Of a stretch of DNA of 64,000 nucleotides, positions 30,040-39,302 are shown in pieces. The DNA lies in the NCBI RefSeq assembly GCF_018343715.1, contig NZ_JAGYPL010000008.1, forward strand, positions 1,480 to 65,479, in the 5' to 3' direction. The notes under the pieces were generated by a model that saw only the letters and a program-made list of their open reading frames with translations, was not told the DNA's origin and made no database searches. The position numbers were made by a program, and so were the translations under genes. Source of the stretch: Bacillus sp. FJAT-49711 (GTDB lineage Bacteria > Bacillota > Bacilli > Bacillales > Bacillaceae_C). Position 1 is the first letter of the stretch. Each line of letters begins with the position of its first letter.

Positions 30040-30169
30040 GTTGATTTGCGCTCCAGGCACTCGCTTTCCGCGGGCGGTACGGGGCAGCCCTCCTCGGCTC
30101 TTTGCGCCCGTGGGTCTCCCCCTGTTCTGTACTCCCGCAAGAGTCTCGCACCCTCCCGCTCCAATCAAC
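30040..30169. repeat. family B repeat, copy 1
   Basis: GC-rich element bounded by GTTGATT and AATCAAC terminal inverted repeats. Inside are GCTCCAGGCACTCGCTTTCC, GCGCCCGTGGGTCTCC and ACTCCCGCAAGAGTCTCGC. Its base composition (well over 60% GC) stands out from the AT-rich surroundings. It lies between ctc and prs. Confidence 0.88.
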
Positions 30170-30385
30170 AGTAAAAAAATCAGCAACGACTTTTAACACA
30201 TTAAAAACATTGGAATATAGTTTTACATCTCTTAGCGAAGAAGGGATATATGTTTATAACATCTTTCAAAAATGGAATTTAAGAACAACATCAAATGTTG
30301 TCATAGTCTTAAATGGTAAGAAATGATACAAAGGAATAAAGTTTTAGAAAGTCTTTGATTAAAATCATTCTTGATTTTCCACAAA

Positions 30386-30531
30386 GTTGATTGGAGCGGA
30401 CGGCGGCGACTCCTAGTCGGCTAAATACATACACGCCCTATGGCCAACGCCGACACTAGGACGTCCTGTCCGTCGGGGGATTAGCTCACCTCACGCCCCC
30501 CGAAAAGCGTCCGCCTGAAGCGGAAATCAAC
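30386..30531. repeat. family B repeat, copy 2 (inverted relative to copy 1)
   Basis: Begins GTTGATTGGAGCGG and ends GCGGAAATCAAC, so it has the same termini as copy 1 in reverse. It contains CCTAGTCGG, CTGTCCGTCGGGGG and a GGAC-GTCCT-GTCC mini-hairpin (30459-30471) whose loop is GTCCT. About 215 bp of AT-rich DNA separates the two copies. Confidence 0.85.
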
Positions 30532-30551
30532 GAACGTTTGTAGAAATAGAT

Positions 30552-30595
30552 TTTCAATAAAAATTGCCGAGAAAATACCCTTTTCTCGGCAATTT
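30552..30595 (-). terminator. terminator after prs
   Basis: Perfect 15-bp arms AAATTGCCGAGAAAA/TTTTCTCGGCAATTT (30561-30595) with a 5-nt loop; the minus strand continues TTATTG. Serves the glmU-prs transcript and could work in both directions. Confidence 0.92.
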
Positions 30596-30640
30596 GAGAA
30601 GCGAATGATCGCTCTTTTTTAGTGTTTAATTTCTATTATT

Positions 30641-31600
30641 TCAATCAAACAATGTACTTACGGATTGGTTCTCATGTACGCGAATGATCGCTTCTCCCAG
30701 CAATGGTGCTACGGATAGTTCCTTAATTTTAGGAATTTTCTTTTCTTCTGGCAGTACAATTGAATTTGTTACAACTAACTCTTTTATATTGGAATTGTGG
30801 ATCCTTTCAATAGCAGGCCCAGATAAAACTGGATGTGTACAACATGCATACACTTCCTTCGCACCACTTTCAGTAATGGCATTAGCTGCGAGTGTAATCG
30901 TTCCAGCTGTATCGATAATATCATCAATCAGGATCGCAATTTTTCCTTCAACATTACCTACGATATTCATTACTTCTGCTACGTTCGGACGAGGACGGCG
31001 TTTATCAATAATTGCAATTGGTGCTTTTAAACGATCCGCCAGCCTTCTAGCACGTGTAACACCACCGTGATCAGGAGAAACAATGACGATATCGTCTTTA
31101 TATAAATTTTTTGATTTAAAATATTCACCTAAAATAGGAACACCCATTAAATGGTCGTTAGGGATATCAAAAAAACCTTGGATCTGTGGTGCGTGGAGGT
31201 CAAGATTGATCATCCGTGTAGCCCCAGCTGTTTCAATAAGATTGGCAACGAGTTTCGCAGTGATTGGCTCACGCGCTCTCGCTTTGCGATCTTGACGAGC
31301 GTATCCATAATAAGGCACAACTAAATTAATCGTTTTTGCTGAAGCACGCTTTAACGCATCAATCATGATGAGAAGTTCCATCAAATGATCATTGACAGGA
31401 TCGCTTGTTGACTGAACTACATATACATCGCAGCCACGGATACTTTCCTCAATATTAATTTGAATTTCTCCATCGCTAAATCGATTGACTGAACATTTAC
31501 CAAGTTCAAGACCGATAAATTTAGCAATTTCTTGCGCCAAAGCACGATTAGAACTTAATGAGAATATTTTCAAGCTAGGGTCAAGATATTGATTTGACAT
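30641..31600 (-). CDS. prs: ribose-phosphate pyrophosphokinase (PRPP synthetase)
   Basis: Makes PRPP for purine, pyrimidine, His and Trp synthesis. The 319-residue product shows [25 protein letters not shown], the catalytic-loop region [13 protein letters not shown], and the PRPP-binding [12 protein letters not shown]. It starts 14 bp after glmU in the conserved spoVG-glmU-prs-ctc cluster; one of many PRPP-related genes in the window (hpt, purR). Confidence 0.98.
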   Translation of the reverse strand: MSNQYLDPSLKIFSLSSNRALAQEIAKFIGLELGKCSVNRFSDGEIQINIEESIRGCDVYVVQSTSDPVNDHLMELLIMIDALKRASAKTINLVVPYYGYARQDRKARAREPITAKLVANLIETAGATRMINLDLHAPQIQGFFDIPNDHLMGVPILGEYFKSKNLYKDDIVIVSPDHGGVTRARRLADRLKAPIAIIDKRRPRPNVAEVMNIVGNVEGKIAILIDDIIDTAGTITLAANAITESGAKEVYACCTHPVLSGPAIERIHNSNIKELVVTNSIVLPEEKKIPKIKELSVAPLLGEAIIRVHENQSVSTLFD

Positions 31601-31614
31601 GCTGAACCTCCGTT

Positions 31615-32988
31615 TTAGTTTTTCAAATTTAGTTTCTTGACGTAATTTTCTTTATTAACCTGCCTGGCGCGCGCGATGGACAGAGCTTCCTCCGGCACAT
31701 CTTTAGTAATGGTGGAACCCGCAGCGATATATGCACCTTCCTTAATCGTTACAGGCGCAACAAGGTTAGAGTTACAGCCAACAAACACATTATCTTCTAT
31801 TTTCGTTAAAAATTTGCTCTTGCCATTATAATTAACCGTGATAGAACCACAGCCGAGATTCACATTCGAACCAACTTCAGCATCACCAATATAGCTTAAA
31901 TGGGAAGCTTTACTTCCTTTTCCGATTTCAGCTTTTTTTATCTCAACGAAGTTTCCAACTTTAACCTCATCATGAATGGTTGATTCTGGACGAATATGTG
32001 CAAATGGACCAATTTGAACATTTGATCCAACCGAGCTATCGTGTATGACAGATTGTCTAATCACTGTATCAGATCCTATTTGAGCATTTACCAATTCGCT
32101 GTTTGGACCAATTTGACAATCTTCCCCAATCACTGTTTGTCCTTTAAGGATTGTCCCAGGATAAATGATCGTGTCCATGCCGATATTTACATCCGCATCA
32201 ATATACGTATTTTCAGGATCAATAATCGTAACACCACTCTGCATATGGGTGATATTAATTCTTTTTCTCATAAGTCTTTCTGCTTCGGCTAAGGCAACTC
32301 GATCGTTAATACCCATTGTTTCATCAAAGTCAGCCGTTTGAAAAGCAGATACGTTCATGTTTTTGGCCTTTAATATTTCAATTACATCTGGAAGGTAGTA
32401 CTCACCTTGGGCATTATCATTTGAAACCTCTTCTAGGGCTTCAAACAAAGCCTGATTGTTAAAGCAATACGTTCCTGTATTAATTTCGTTCACTTTACGT
32501 TCTTGTTCATTTGCATCTTTATGTTCAACTATTCTTTCTACAGTTCCATTAGCATTGCGAATGACCCTGCCATAGCCGTCTGGTCTTTCTGTTAAAGCTG
32601 TTAAAATCGTTGCTTTCGCTTTCTGCATTTCGTGTTGCTTAATCAATGCTTCCATCGTTTCAGCTTTAATAAGAGGTGTATCACCGCATATGACGAGAGT
32701 TGTACCATCCTTATTACTCAGCACTTCTTTTGCCTGCATGACCGCATGGGCAGTTCCAAGCTGTTCCTCCTGAAGAACAAAATCACTTTTCCCTTCCAAT
32801 TTAGTCTGCACAAGCTCCGCTCCATGTCCAACAACAGTAACGATTTTATCAACGTTTACCTTAGAAATATTGTCGACAACATACTCTACCATTGGCTTCC
32901 CACAGATAGGATGAAGTACTTTATAAAGTTTTGACTTCATTCGTGTTCCTTGGCCAGCAGCCAATATTACAGCGAATCGGTTTGTCAT
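31615..32988 (-). CDS. glmU: bifunctional GlmU, UDP-N-acetylglucosamine synthesis
   Basis: Glucosamine-1-phosphate acetyltransferase plus N-acetylglucosamine-1-phosphate uridyltransferase, supplying peptidoglycan and teichoic acids. The 457-residue product has the nucleotidyltransferase signature [11 protein letters not shown] (about 8-18) and a C-terminal left-handed beta helix of hexapeptide repeats (about 250-435). The upstream ATG (33018) lies at or before the predicted transcription start, so the ATG at 32988 (7 nt after GGGGG) is the start. Confidence 0.97.
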   Translation of the reverse strand: MTNRFAVILAAGQGTRMKSKLYKVLHPICGKPMVEYVVDNISKVNVDKIVTVVGHGAELVQTKLEGKSDFVLQEEQLGTAHAVMQAKEVLSNKDGTTLVICGDTPLIKAETMEALIKQHEMQKAKATILTALTERPDGYGRVIRNANGTVERIVEHKDANEQERKVNEINTGTYCFNNQALFEALEEVSNDNAQGEYYLPDVIEILKAKNMNVSAFQTADFDETMGINDRVALAEAERLMRKRINITHMQSGVTIIDPENTYIDADVNIGMDTIIYPGTILKGQTVIGEDCQIGPNSELVNAQIGSDTVIRQSVIHDSSVGSNVQIGPFAHIRPESTIHDEVKVGNFVEIKKAEIGKGSKASHLSYIGDAEVGSNVNLGCGSITVNYNGKSKFLTKIEDNVFVGCNSNLVAPVTIKEGAYIAAGSTITKDVPEEALSIARARQVNKENYVKKLNLKN

Positions 32989-33022
32989 AAACGGGCCCCC
33001 AATAACCTTTTTTTCCATAATG

Positions 33023-33051
33023 AATATATCTTAATTACTGTTTTTTTTCAA
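33023..33051 (-). promoter_or_regulatory. glmU promoter (sigma-A)
   Basis: On the minus strand, TTGAAA (33046-33051) and TATATT (33023-33028) are 17 bp apart, upstream of glmU and downstream of the large repeat array. Confidence 0.78.
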
Positions 33052-33088
33052 GAAAACGATAGGAATGTATAAAAAGTGTTCATAAAAT

Positions 33089-33728
33089 AGAAAAGCGCAA
33101 GCGCCTGTTTATCGACGTACGAACTACAATAACTTCGAACAAGATAAAGGAAACACGATAAGCCGATAGGCGAATCGATGTTGACTTATCGTAAGGAGAA
33201 ATTATGTAGTTCGCTAGTCGATAGGCGCTGCAGCTAGACATTAGAAAAGCGGAAGCGTCTGTTTATCGACGTACGAACTACAATAACTTCGAACAAGATA
33301 AAAGAAACACGATAAGCCGATAGGCGAATCGATGTTGACTTATCGTAAGGAGAAATTATGTAGTTCGCTAGTCGATAGGCGCTGCAGCTAGACATTAGAA
33401 AAGCGCAAGCGCCTGTTTATCGACGTACGAACTACAATAACTTCGAACAAGATAAAGGAAACACGATAAGCCGATAGGCGAATCGATGTTGACTTATCGT
33501 AAGGAGAAATTATGTAGTTCGCTAGGCGATAGGCGCTGGAGCTAGACATTAGAAAAGCGCAAGCGCCTGTTTATCGACGTACGAACTACAATAACTTCGA
33601 ACAAGATAAAGGAAACACGATGAGCCGATAGGCGAATCGATGTTGACTTATCGTAGGGAGAAATTATGTAGTTCGCTAGGCGATAGGCGCTGCAGCTAGA
33701 CATTAGAAAAGCGCAAGCGCCTGTTTAT
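33089..33728 (+). repeat. tandem array of four 154-bp family A units plus a partial fifth
   Basis: Units start with AGAAAAGCGCAAGCGCCTG at 33089, 33243, 33397, 33551 and (23 nt only) 33705, giving an exact 154-bp period with few differences. In each unit the 5' part GCGCCTGTTTATCGAC..GAACTAC can pair with the 3' part GTAGTTCGCTAGTCGATAGG, and CGATAAG pairs with CTTATCG inside, so each unit can form a long hairpin with an inner stem. It occupies most of the 932-bp glmU-spoVG gap. No protein is encoded. Confidence 0.97.
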
Positions 33729-33871
33729 TAAATTAAAAAGTCCAAGACCCGAATTTCTATATAAAGAACACTGTGAATTGGATAGGACTAATAGATCTAG
33801 ACTAAGAATAAGAAACTTGCTAGGGAAAGTGATTTTTTCCAAAAGTGGAAATAATATTTGAGGAAAAAGGC

Positions 33872-33905
33872 AAATAAAAAGAGCCTTACTTATGCAGCAG
33901 GCTCT
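33872..33905 (-). terminator. terminator after spoVG
   Basis: Arms AGAGCCT/AGGCTCT (33880-33905) with a 12-nt loop are followed on the minus strand by TTTTATTTG. Confidence 0.85.
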
Positions 33906-33920
33906 CGTTGTATTTCTATT

Positions 33921-34214
33921 TCATGAAGCACCGGCTTCTTCTAATTCCGGTTCTTCGACTTCTCCCAAACGATGGTATTCTGCCAATACGACATCCTGGA
34001 TTTTGCTCCTTGTGTTGGAGTTTATTGGATGAGCAATATCGCGAAATTCTCCGTCCGGAGTGCGTTTGCTTGGCATCGCCACGAATAGACCGTTGTTACC
34101 GTCTATAACACGAATATCGTGGACGACAAATTCATTATCTAGGGTAATTGAAGCAATCGCTCTCATTCTACCCTCTGTGTTGACGCGGCGTAGTCTCACA
34201 TCTGTTACTTCCAT
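33921..34214 (-). CDS. spoVG: SpoVG, RNA/DNA-binding sporulation and division regulator
   Basis: A 97-residue SpoVG-family protein that affects asymmetric septation and, in other Firmicutes, binds nucleic acid. Conserved [20 protein letters not shown] and [16 protein letters not shown]. The ATG at 34214 has GAGAAGGTGG upstream and gives the family start; a GTG four codons earlier is discounted. A sigma-H promoter lies upstream, as in the classic spoVG promoter. Confidence 0.97.
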   Translation of the reverse strand: MEVTDVRLRRVNTEGRMRAIASITLDNEFVVHDIRVIDGNNGLFVAMPSKRTPDGEFRDIAHPINSNTRSKIQDVVLAEYHRLGEVEEPELEEAGAS

Positions 34215-34257
34215 TGTGCTCACCACCTTCTCCTGCTAGATAGAACCATAATTATGT

Positions 34258-34282
34258 ATTCAACACAGATTGGAATTTTCCT
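34258..34282 (-). promoter_or_regulatory. spoVG promoter (sigma-H)
   Basis: On the minus strand, AGGAAAA (34276-34282) and GTTGAAT (34258-34264) are 11 bp apart, matching the sigma-H pattern RnAGGAWWW-N11/12-RnnGAAT. The region upstream is very AT-rich, as at the AbrB-bound spoVG promoter of B. subtilis. Confidence 0.85.
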
Positions 34283-34400
34283 TCTTTAATTGTAAAATTT
34301 TTTTAAATATTTATAATATGCAGTTTCAATATTCATAATATTTGTAAGCGTTTTAGTTTCTACGCGTTTTTGGCCATTATTGGCCAAAACTTAAATTAAG

Positions 34401-34775
34401 TTACTTTACAAGTGCAATGACTTCAATTTCAAGTAATACATCTTTTGGCAATCGTGCAACTTCCACGCATGAACGTGCAGGTTTGTGAACGGAAAAATAT
34501 TCACCATACACTTCATTAATTGTGGCAAAGTCATCCATATTTTTTATAAAAACCGTTGCTTTTACAACAGTCTCAAAGGAAGCCTCTGCTTCTTCCAACA
34601 CTGCTTGAAGGTTTTGAAAAACTTGATGAGTTTGTTCGACAACGCCTCCTGAAACAATGGTTCCTTCTGGCGTTAAAGGAATTTGTCCAGAACTATAAAA
34701 CATATTGTTAACAATGATTCCTTGTGAGTATGGACCAATTGCAGCTGGTGCTTTGTCTGTCGATACATAATGCAT
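34401..34775 (-). CDS. ridA: RidA-family enamine/imine deaminase YabJ
   Basis: Hydrolyses reactive 2-aminoacrylate released by PLP enzymes; in B. subtilis also linked to purine control next to purR. The 124-residue product shows [21 protein letters not shown], and the C-terminal [19 protein letters not shown] with the substrate-binding Arg. The ATG at 34775 follows AAGGAGAG by 6 nt and is preferred over an ATG seven codons upstream. Confidence 0.95.
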   Translation of the reverse strand: MHYVSTDKAPAAIGPYSQGIIVNNMFYSSGQIPLTPEGTIVSGGVVEQTHQVFQNLQAVLEEAEASFETVVKATVFIKNMDDFATINEVYGEYFSVHKPARSCVEVARLPKDVLLEIEVIALVK

Positions 34776-34806
34776 ATCAATCTCTCCTTTTTTCAATTTT
34801 GATTTC

Positions 34807-35640
34807 TTACAAAAAATCTGCCTGAACAGTAAAATAATTTCCGGGTGAAACGTTGATCTGTCTTTCTTTCACATTTACATCCGTCAGTTTAATAAGAGAA
34901 ATATAGTCGTCCACTAATCGTTCTTCCTCAAACTCCGATTCCACTAATACCGCAGTCCCAGCAACAATCGCATTAAATTCTGCTAGAAGGTTTACCATTC
35001 CATTGATTGTGCCTCCTGCTTTCATAAAATCGTCCACAATCAACACTTTCGCTCCTTCTTTTAGACTTCGTTTAGAAAGAGACATCATTTGTAGGCGTTT
35101 GGATGAACCAGACACATAATTAATGCTTACCGTTGATCCTTCTGTTACGATACTATCACGCCTAACGACGATAAAAGGAACATTCAAATGATGGGCAACT
35201 GTTTGCGCAATGGGAATTCCTTTCGTTGCTACAGTCATAATCACATCAATATCCCGATCAGAAACGGCAGAAGCTAGATGCTTGCCTACTTCATTTAATA
35301 TTTGCGAGTCTCCCAACAAATCCGTCATGAATAGGTAACCACCCGGAAGTAAACGATCTGGGTCTGCAATTAATTGGCATAAACGATTAATAAATTCTTC
35401 TGCATGATCTTTTTTTACCTTTGGAATATATTTTACTCCTCCGGCAGCCCCTGGAAGGGTTTGCAAAGTGCCAATCCCTTGACTTTCAAATGTATCTTTT
35501 ATGATGACTAAATCCTCACTAATTGACGATTTGGCTGAATGATAGCATTGTGAAAAATAAGTCAACGAAACAAGCTCCCGCGGATGATTCATTAAATAAT
35601 GAGTCATATCTACGAGACGCTCGCTACGGCGAAATTTCAT
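34807..35640 (-). CDS. purR: purine repressor PurR
   Basis: Represses purine genes; PRPP releases it from DNA. The 277-residue product has an N-terminal winged-helix domain (about 1-75) and a phosphoribosyltransferase-fold effector domain with the PRPP motif [14 protein letters not shown] (about 199-212). The order ispE-purR-ridA-spoVG is conserved. It has a promoter candidate inside an inverted repeat. Confidence 0.97.
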   Translation of the reverse strand: MKFRRSERLVDMTHYLMNHPRELVSLTYFSQCYHSAKSSISEDLVIIKDTFESQGIGTLQTLPGAAGGVKYIPKVKKDHAEEFINRLCQLIADPDRLLPGGYLFMTDLLGDSQILNEVGKHLASAVSDRDIDVIMTVATKGIPIAQTVAHHLNVPFIVVRRDSIVTEGSTVSINYVSGSSKRLQMMSLSKRSLKEGAKVLIVDDFMKAGGTINGMVNLLAEFNAIVAGTAVLVESEFEEERLVDDYISLIKLTDVNVKERQINVSPGNYFTVQADFL

Positions 35641-35684
35641 CTTTTTACCTCCTAAATAACCTAAATGCGAATATTATTATTGTA

Positions 35685-35713
35685 AATATACATGATTGTA
35701 CGTATATTAGCAA
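35685..35713 (-). promoter_or_regulatory. purR promoter candidate overlapping an inverted repeat
   Basis: On the minus strand, TTGCTA (35708-35713) and TATATT (35685-35690) are 17 bp apart. The arms AATATAC/GTATATT lie between and over these elements, so a dimeric regulator or hairpin could act here. No convincing CGAA-containing PurBox was seen. Confidence 0.55.
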
Positions 35714-35744
35714 GGTTCAGGAGGATTTCCAGATGAAAAACCCC

Positions 35745-36599
35745 TTAATCGCCCAACATTCTTACAGCAAATACTTGATCGCAAAATCCTCGGAGCCCAT
35801 TATAAATTCTTTGCAAACGAGAATCATGTTGGACGAGCCCAAATACTGTCGGCCCGCTGCCACTCATTAATACAGCATCTGCACCAAACTTCTCCATCTG
35901 TTCCTTAATATGAAGCACCTCAGGATACATCTGCAATGTAACGTCTTCTAGGGCATTTCCTAAATGGCGGCATACTTCTTCATATTGGCCGTTTTTTATA
36001 GCACTCACCATTGCTTCTGTATTTGGATGATCAATATTATCTAATTTAACATTTCGATATACATCTGCTGTCGAAACACCTATAGTTGGTTTTGCTAAAA
36101 TGACCCAAGAATTCGGAGGTGCCGGCAGTTTCGTAATTTTTTCTCCTCTTCCACGAGCCAAAGCTGTCCCCCCATAGACACAAAAGGCAACATCAGAGCC
36201 AATTTCCGATCCAATTTCAGCCAATTCAGCCATAGATAAGTTTAGCTTCCACAAAATATTTAGTCCCCGTAAAGTGGCAGCTGCATCACTGCTTCCACCA
36301 GCAAGCCCTGCCGCAACTGGGATAATTTTATCGATAGAAATCGTAACCCCTTGGTGGATATTAAATTTTTCTTTCAAAAGCCTCGCCGCTTGAAAAGCGA
36401 GGTTTCGCTGATCATCGGGTACAAAACGGCTATGCGATATAATAACGATTTGACTATCATCCCTATTTTCAAGTTCGATTCTGTCAGCTAAATCGATAGT
36501 CGTCATGACCATTTCCACTTCATGATAGCCATCCGTTCTTTTGCCAAGTACATCCAGTGTTAAATTAATTTTGGCTGGGGCTTTCATTAACAGTCTCAT
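35745..36599 (-). CDS. ispE: 4-diphosphocytidyl-2-C-methyl-D-erythritol kinase
   Basis: ATP-dependent step of the MEP isoprenoid pathway. The 284-residue GHMP kinase has [22 protein letters not shown] at the start, the ATP-binding [15 protein letters not shown] (about 95-109) and the C-terminal [12 protein letters not shown]. In B. subtilis sspF immediately precedes it; here the gerK-type operon lies between them. Confidence 0.97.
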   Translation of the reverse strand: MRLLMKAPAKINLTLDVLGKRTDGYHEVEMVMTTIDLADRIELENRDDSQIVIISHSRFVPDDQRNLAFQAARLLKEKFNIHQGVTISIDKIIPVAAGLAGGSSDAAATLRGLNILWKLNLSMAELAEIGSEIGSDVAFCVYGGTALARGRGEKITKLPAPPNSWVILAKPTIGVSTADVYRNVKLDNIDHPNTEAMVSAIKNGQYEEVCRHLGNALEDVTLQMYPEVLHIKEQMEKFGADAVLMSGSGPTVFGLVQHDSRLQRIYNGLRGFCDQVFAVRMLGD

Positions 36600-36659
36600 G
36601 TCATCACCTGCTTGTCTCTCCGTTTTTTCACTTTTTTCATTTTAACATGAAATGGAATA

Positions 36660-36814
36660 AACACATAAGAAAAGCTGAAGTTTCCCAGTAGATAGGTGCT
36701 GAAGCCAGGGAAAGACATAGATGAAAAGGAAATTCGCAGATCGATGATTGAAGATACTTTCCCATATTGTGGCCTTCTTTATTTCAAATCTCTGGAACTA
36801 CTCTCCCAAATTGA
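36660..36814. repeat. decayed family A sequence upstream of ispE
   Basis: AAGAAAAGCTGAAGTTTCCC and GTAGATAGGTGCTGAAGCC recall family A ends, but the core is lost. Low identity by eye; no gene seen in the 215-bp gap. Confidence 0.35.
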
Positions 36815-36976
36815 TCACTTTAAATAAAACATAATAGACAAGACAGGGAAACACATCGCCATCAATACAATGACAGCACCTGCAAATTTATTATTCTCAT
36901 CTTTCCATACTAATCGGGCATACTTAATCGTATGGAAAGATAAGTAAAGTGAAAATCCGATTAAAAGAAACCCCAA
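36815..36976 (-). CDS. small two-helix membrane protein, D subunit of a GerK-type germinant receptor
   Basis: A 53-residue frame starting at TTG, 5 nt after the gerKC stop, with AAGGAG about 9 nt upstream. Two hydrophobic segments (about 1-15 and 31-52) flank a charged loop with LVWKDENNK. D proteins of about this size and topology are known beside Bacillus gerA-type operons (for example gerKD) and modulate germination; identity here rests on position and topology. The frame is too short for routine gene calling. Confidence 0.72.
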   Translation of the reverse strand: MGFLLIGFSLYLSFHTIKYARLVWKDENNKFAGAVIVLMAMCFPVLSIMFYLK

Positions 36977-36981
36977 CCCAC

Positions 36982-38214
36982 TCACTCCTTCTTTGACTTA
37001 ATAATGTCAGCAGGCTTTAATTGTTCACCGAAGCTCTCAATAATCACATCATAATTTACTTCTACATCGGCAGTTTGATACTTTTTTTCCCAATTGTAAT
37101 TTTGATAATCCTTCATGGTCCAAAATGTTCGCCGCGCCTCCAGATACCATAAAAAAGGTTCACCTTTAAACTCACTTTGTGTTCTTTTAATAAAGTCCGT
37201 CGTTTCTTTTTCTAAACTTTCTTTTATTGATTTGTTAAGCTTCTCTTGATTTGTTAAGTTCGTTGCGTAATTTGTCAAACTAGGGTTTGAAAAAACTTGA
37301 AGTCTTATCGGGACGATCACTTTAACTTCCGCGGGCGATTTTTTTGTATTTATTTTCACTTTCGTATTCCTTGGTTTTGTCATACGCAATGTAATTCGAT
37401 ACTGATCATCTACAGGATCAGGAAAGGATTCAATAAATATATGACCCGAAGCTTTATTTCTAAGAAGCAAGGCGAGTCTTGTTTCCAAACCTGTTAAGGA
37501 ACCAATCATTTTCCCGTTTTTAAAAACAGCAGATCCAATCATCTGAACGGGGTCTCCAGAGTTCTGGGGAACTTGTCCTGCCTCATAGTCTAATTCATTT
37601 TTTCTTATGACTTCGCTTTTTTCTGCGGTTGCGTAGATGGATAAAAAAAGTTCTCCTGACAAGCGTTGAAAATAACGATTTAAATTGGAATAAGGTGCAA
37701 AGCCGGTGTCCTGCCAACGCTGTTGCATAAATGCATAAAATTTATGTGGACGCGTCTCTAACTTTGGCTTATTAGAGTGGATAAATTCACTCGCCCTTTC
37801 TTTGCTAATGATTAAGTTTGTCTCTCTTCTTATTTCAGGGTCCACAATAGAAGAGGCGATAATATGATGAAATAGATTTGTCTTCGCTAACTCTTCACCG
37901 ATGATAATAGTTCGTAAATGTCCAAAGTTTAGGTTCCTTGGAACAACACTGTTTGCCAGCTCTTTAGCTGATAAAATATCTGATGCCGTAAACGAAATAA
38001 TGTCACTTGCAGGTTCGTTTGGGGTTGTGCTGTTTGTCGTTGTGCCAACCTCGGGATTGGCAATTTGAAAAGTGACTTCAACGAGATGATCATCGGCTTT
38101 ATCCAGGCCAAGGACAACCACATAAGCCTGCTGTTCCAATTCAGCTTTCCCAAAACATCCGGAAAGAAATAAATATGGAATTAAGCATAATAACATAAGT
38201 TTGAAAGCCTTCAT
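36982..38214 (-). CDS. gerKC: spore germination lipoprotein, GerKC/GerAC family
   Basis: C subunit of a nutrient germinant receptor, lipid-anchored in the spore inner membrane. The 410-residue product has a signal peptide with lipobox LFLSGC (Cys20) and the GerAC fold (AYVVVLGLDKADD, RNLNFGHLRTIIIG, C-terminal EVNYDVIIESFG). The frame extends 22 codons further, but the ATG at 38214 gives the lipoprotein signal and overlaps the gerKB stop as ATGA. Confidence 0.92.
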   Translation of the reverse strand: MKAFKLMLLCLIPYLFLSGCFGKAELEQQAYVVVLGLDKADDHLVEVTFQIANPEVGTTTNSTTPNEPASDIISFTASDILSAKELANSVVPRNLNFGHLRTIIIGEELAKTNLFHHIIASSIVDPEIRRETNLIISKERASEFIHSNKPKLETRPHKFYAFMQQRWQDTGFAPYSNLNRYFQRLSGELFLSIYATAEKSEVIRKNELDYEAGQVPQNSGDPVQMIGSAVFKNGKMIGSLTGLETRLALLLRNKASGHIFIESFPDPVDDQYRITLRMTKPRNTKVKINTKKSPAEVKVIVPIRLQVFSNPSLTNYATNLTNQEKLNKSIKESLEKETTDFIKRTQSEFKGEPFLWYLEARRTFWTMKDYQNYNWEKKYQTADVEVNYDVIIESFGEQLKPADIIKSKKE

Positions 38215-39302
38215 TTTTTCAGCCGCCCTCTGCACCAGTCTGCCATCCATAAACAGATGGGAAGTGAAATCAATAACCATGAACTGTAGACAATTAATAT
38301 TTCTCTATACTTTGTAACGTGAAAAATATTATCCTCCTGCATACCTAGCAACAGAGCAAGTCCGGCAAAAGGTAATAAAAGCGGTTCAAATTTCTCCAAT
38401 TGTAGGGCCCTAGAAAAAAAGTAGGCTGATATATATAACGAAAGAGCAAAGTGAATATTGGCAGAAATGACCCACATTCCTAAATATAATGCTTCAATAT
38501 GCGTGATAATTTCTCCTATGGATGCCATTCGAGTCAATTGCTGATAAGGGTATGCGATATTGACGATTTCGGGATAATCAAACACCATGACATAAATAGC
38601 AAGGAATCCGGCGAGTGTTACACAGCAAGTCGCTAGACCTAAAAAAGAAGCTCGCCGAAATGATTCATAAGAGCGAACAAAAGGAAATAAAGCGGTTAAT
38701 AGAATCATGTTTCCATAAATAGAACTTTGACTAATGCTTCCTTTGATCACTTCCTGAAAGCCTGACCCTGCTATCGGAAATATCCGAAGCCATTCCACTT
38801 CTTGCAAAACAGAGAGAATGAGAAAAATTAATATAATGTATATGGTAGGAACGATAAACCAAGCTGCCCTTCCTATTGCCTCCAATCCACGTTTGGCAAT
38901 TAAATAACTGCTTATGACAAGCAAGAGGAACAAAAGTAGAAGAACAGGCGCCTTTGGATAAAACATTACGTTAACAATATCGATATAACTTCGGCTGTTA
39001 GTAGACGTGCCGCCAAACGCAATCAAAAACAAGAGAAAGCAGAAAAATCCTCCAATATACTTTCCAAATAACTGGGATAAAAGCTCTATTAATCCTTTTC
39101 CATGTTTTTTCATTAACCATAATAAGAGAGAAAAAGGGCCTGCGATTACAAAAAGGGAGAAAATTGGCATCATCCATGCGGCATTTCCCCCCGTATCGAA
39201 AAGAATACTCGGCGCGGTATCTGTCGCCTTGATTGCAATTGAGAAAACAACAATTGAAAAAAACTCTCTTGTGCCTACTTTTCCATCGGCCGCTTTCATC
39301 AT
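38211..39302 (-). CDS. gerKB: spore germination permease, GerKB/GerAB family
   Basis: B subunit of the germinant receptor, an APC-superfamily-like membrane protein thought to bind the nutrient. The 363-residue product has ten TM helices and an N-terminal GTREFFSIVVFSIAIKATDT. It overlaps gerKA by 4 bp and gerKC by 4 bp. The germinant cannot be read from sequence. Confidence 0.92.
   Translation of the reverse strand: MMKAADGKVGTREFFSIVVFSIAIKATDTAPSILFDTGGNAAWMMPIFSLFVIAGPFSLLLWLMKKHGKGLIELLSQLFGKYIGGFFCFLLFLIAFGGTSTNSRSYIDIVNVMFYPKAPVLLLLFLLLVISSYLIAKRGLEAIGRAAWFIVPTIYIILIFLILSVLQEVEWLRIFPIAGSGFQEVIKGSISQSSIYGNMILLTALFPFVRSYESFRRASFLGLATCCVTLAGFLAIYVMVFDYPEIVNIAYPYQQLTRMASIGEIITHIEALYLGMWVISANIHFALSLYISAYFFSRALQLEKFEPLLLPFAGLALLLGMQEDNIFHVTKYREILIVYSSWLLISLPICLWMADWCRGRLKK

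Noticed and set aside
29961-30199. Two overlapping 67-codon minus-strand frames
   Set aside because: They arise from the GC-rich family B repeat, where stop codons are rare; no start signal or plausible composition.
30684-31070. 128-codon plus-strand frame opposite prs
   Set aside because: Antisense shadow of a certain gene, with no ribosome binding site. The same applies to the long plus-strand frames opposite ftsH (9463-9918), gerKA (40038-40685) and spoIIE (14908-15240).
33089-33728. Possible CRISPR array
   Set aside because: The repeat unit is 154 bp and contiguous, with no unique spacers and no cas genes nearby.
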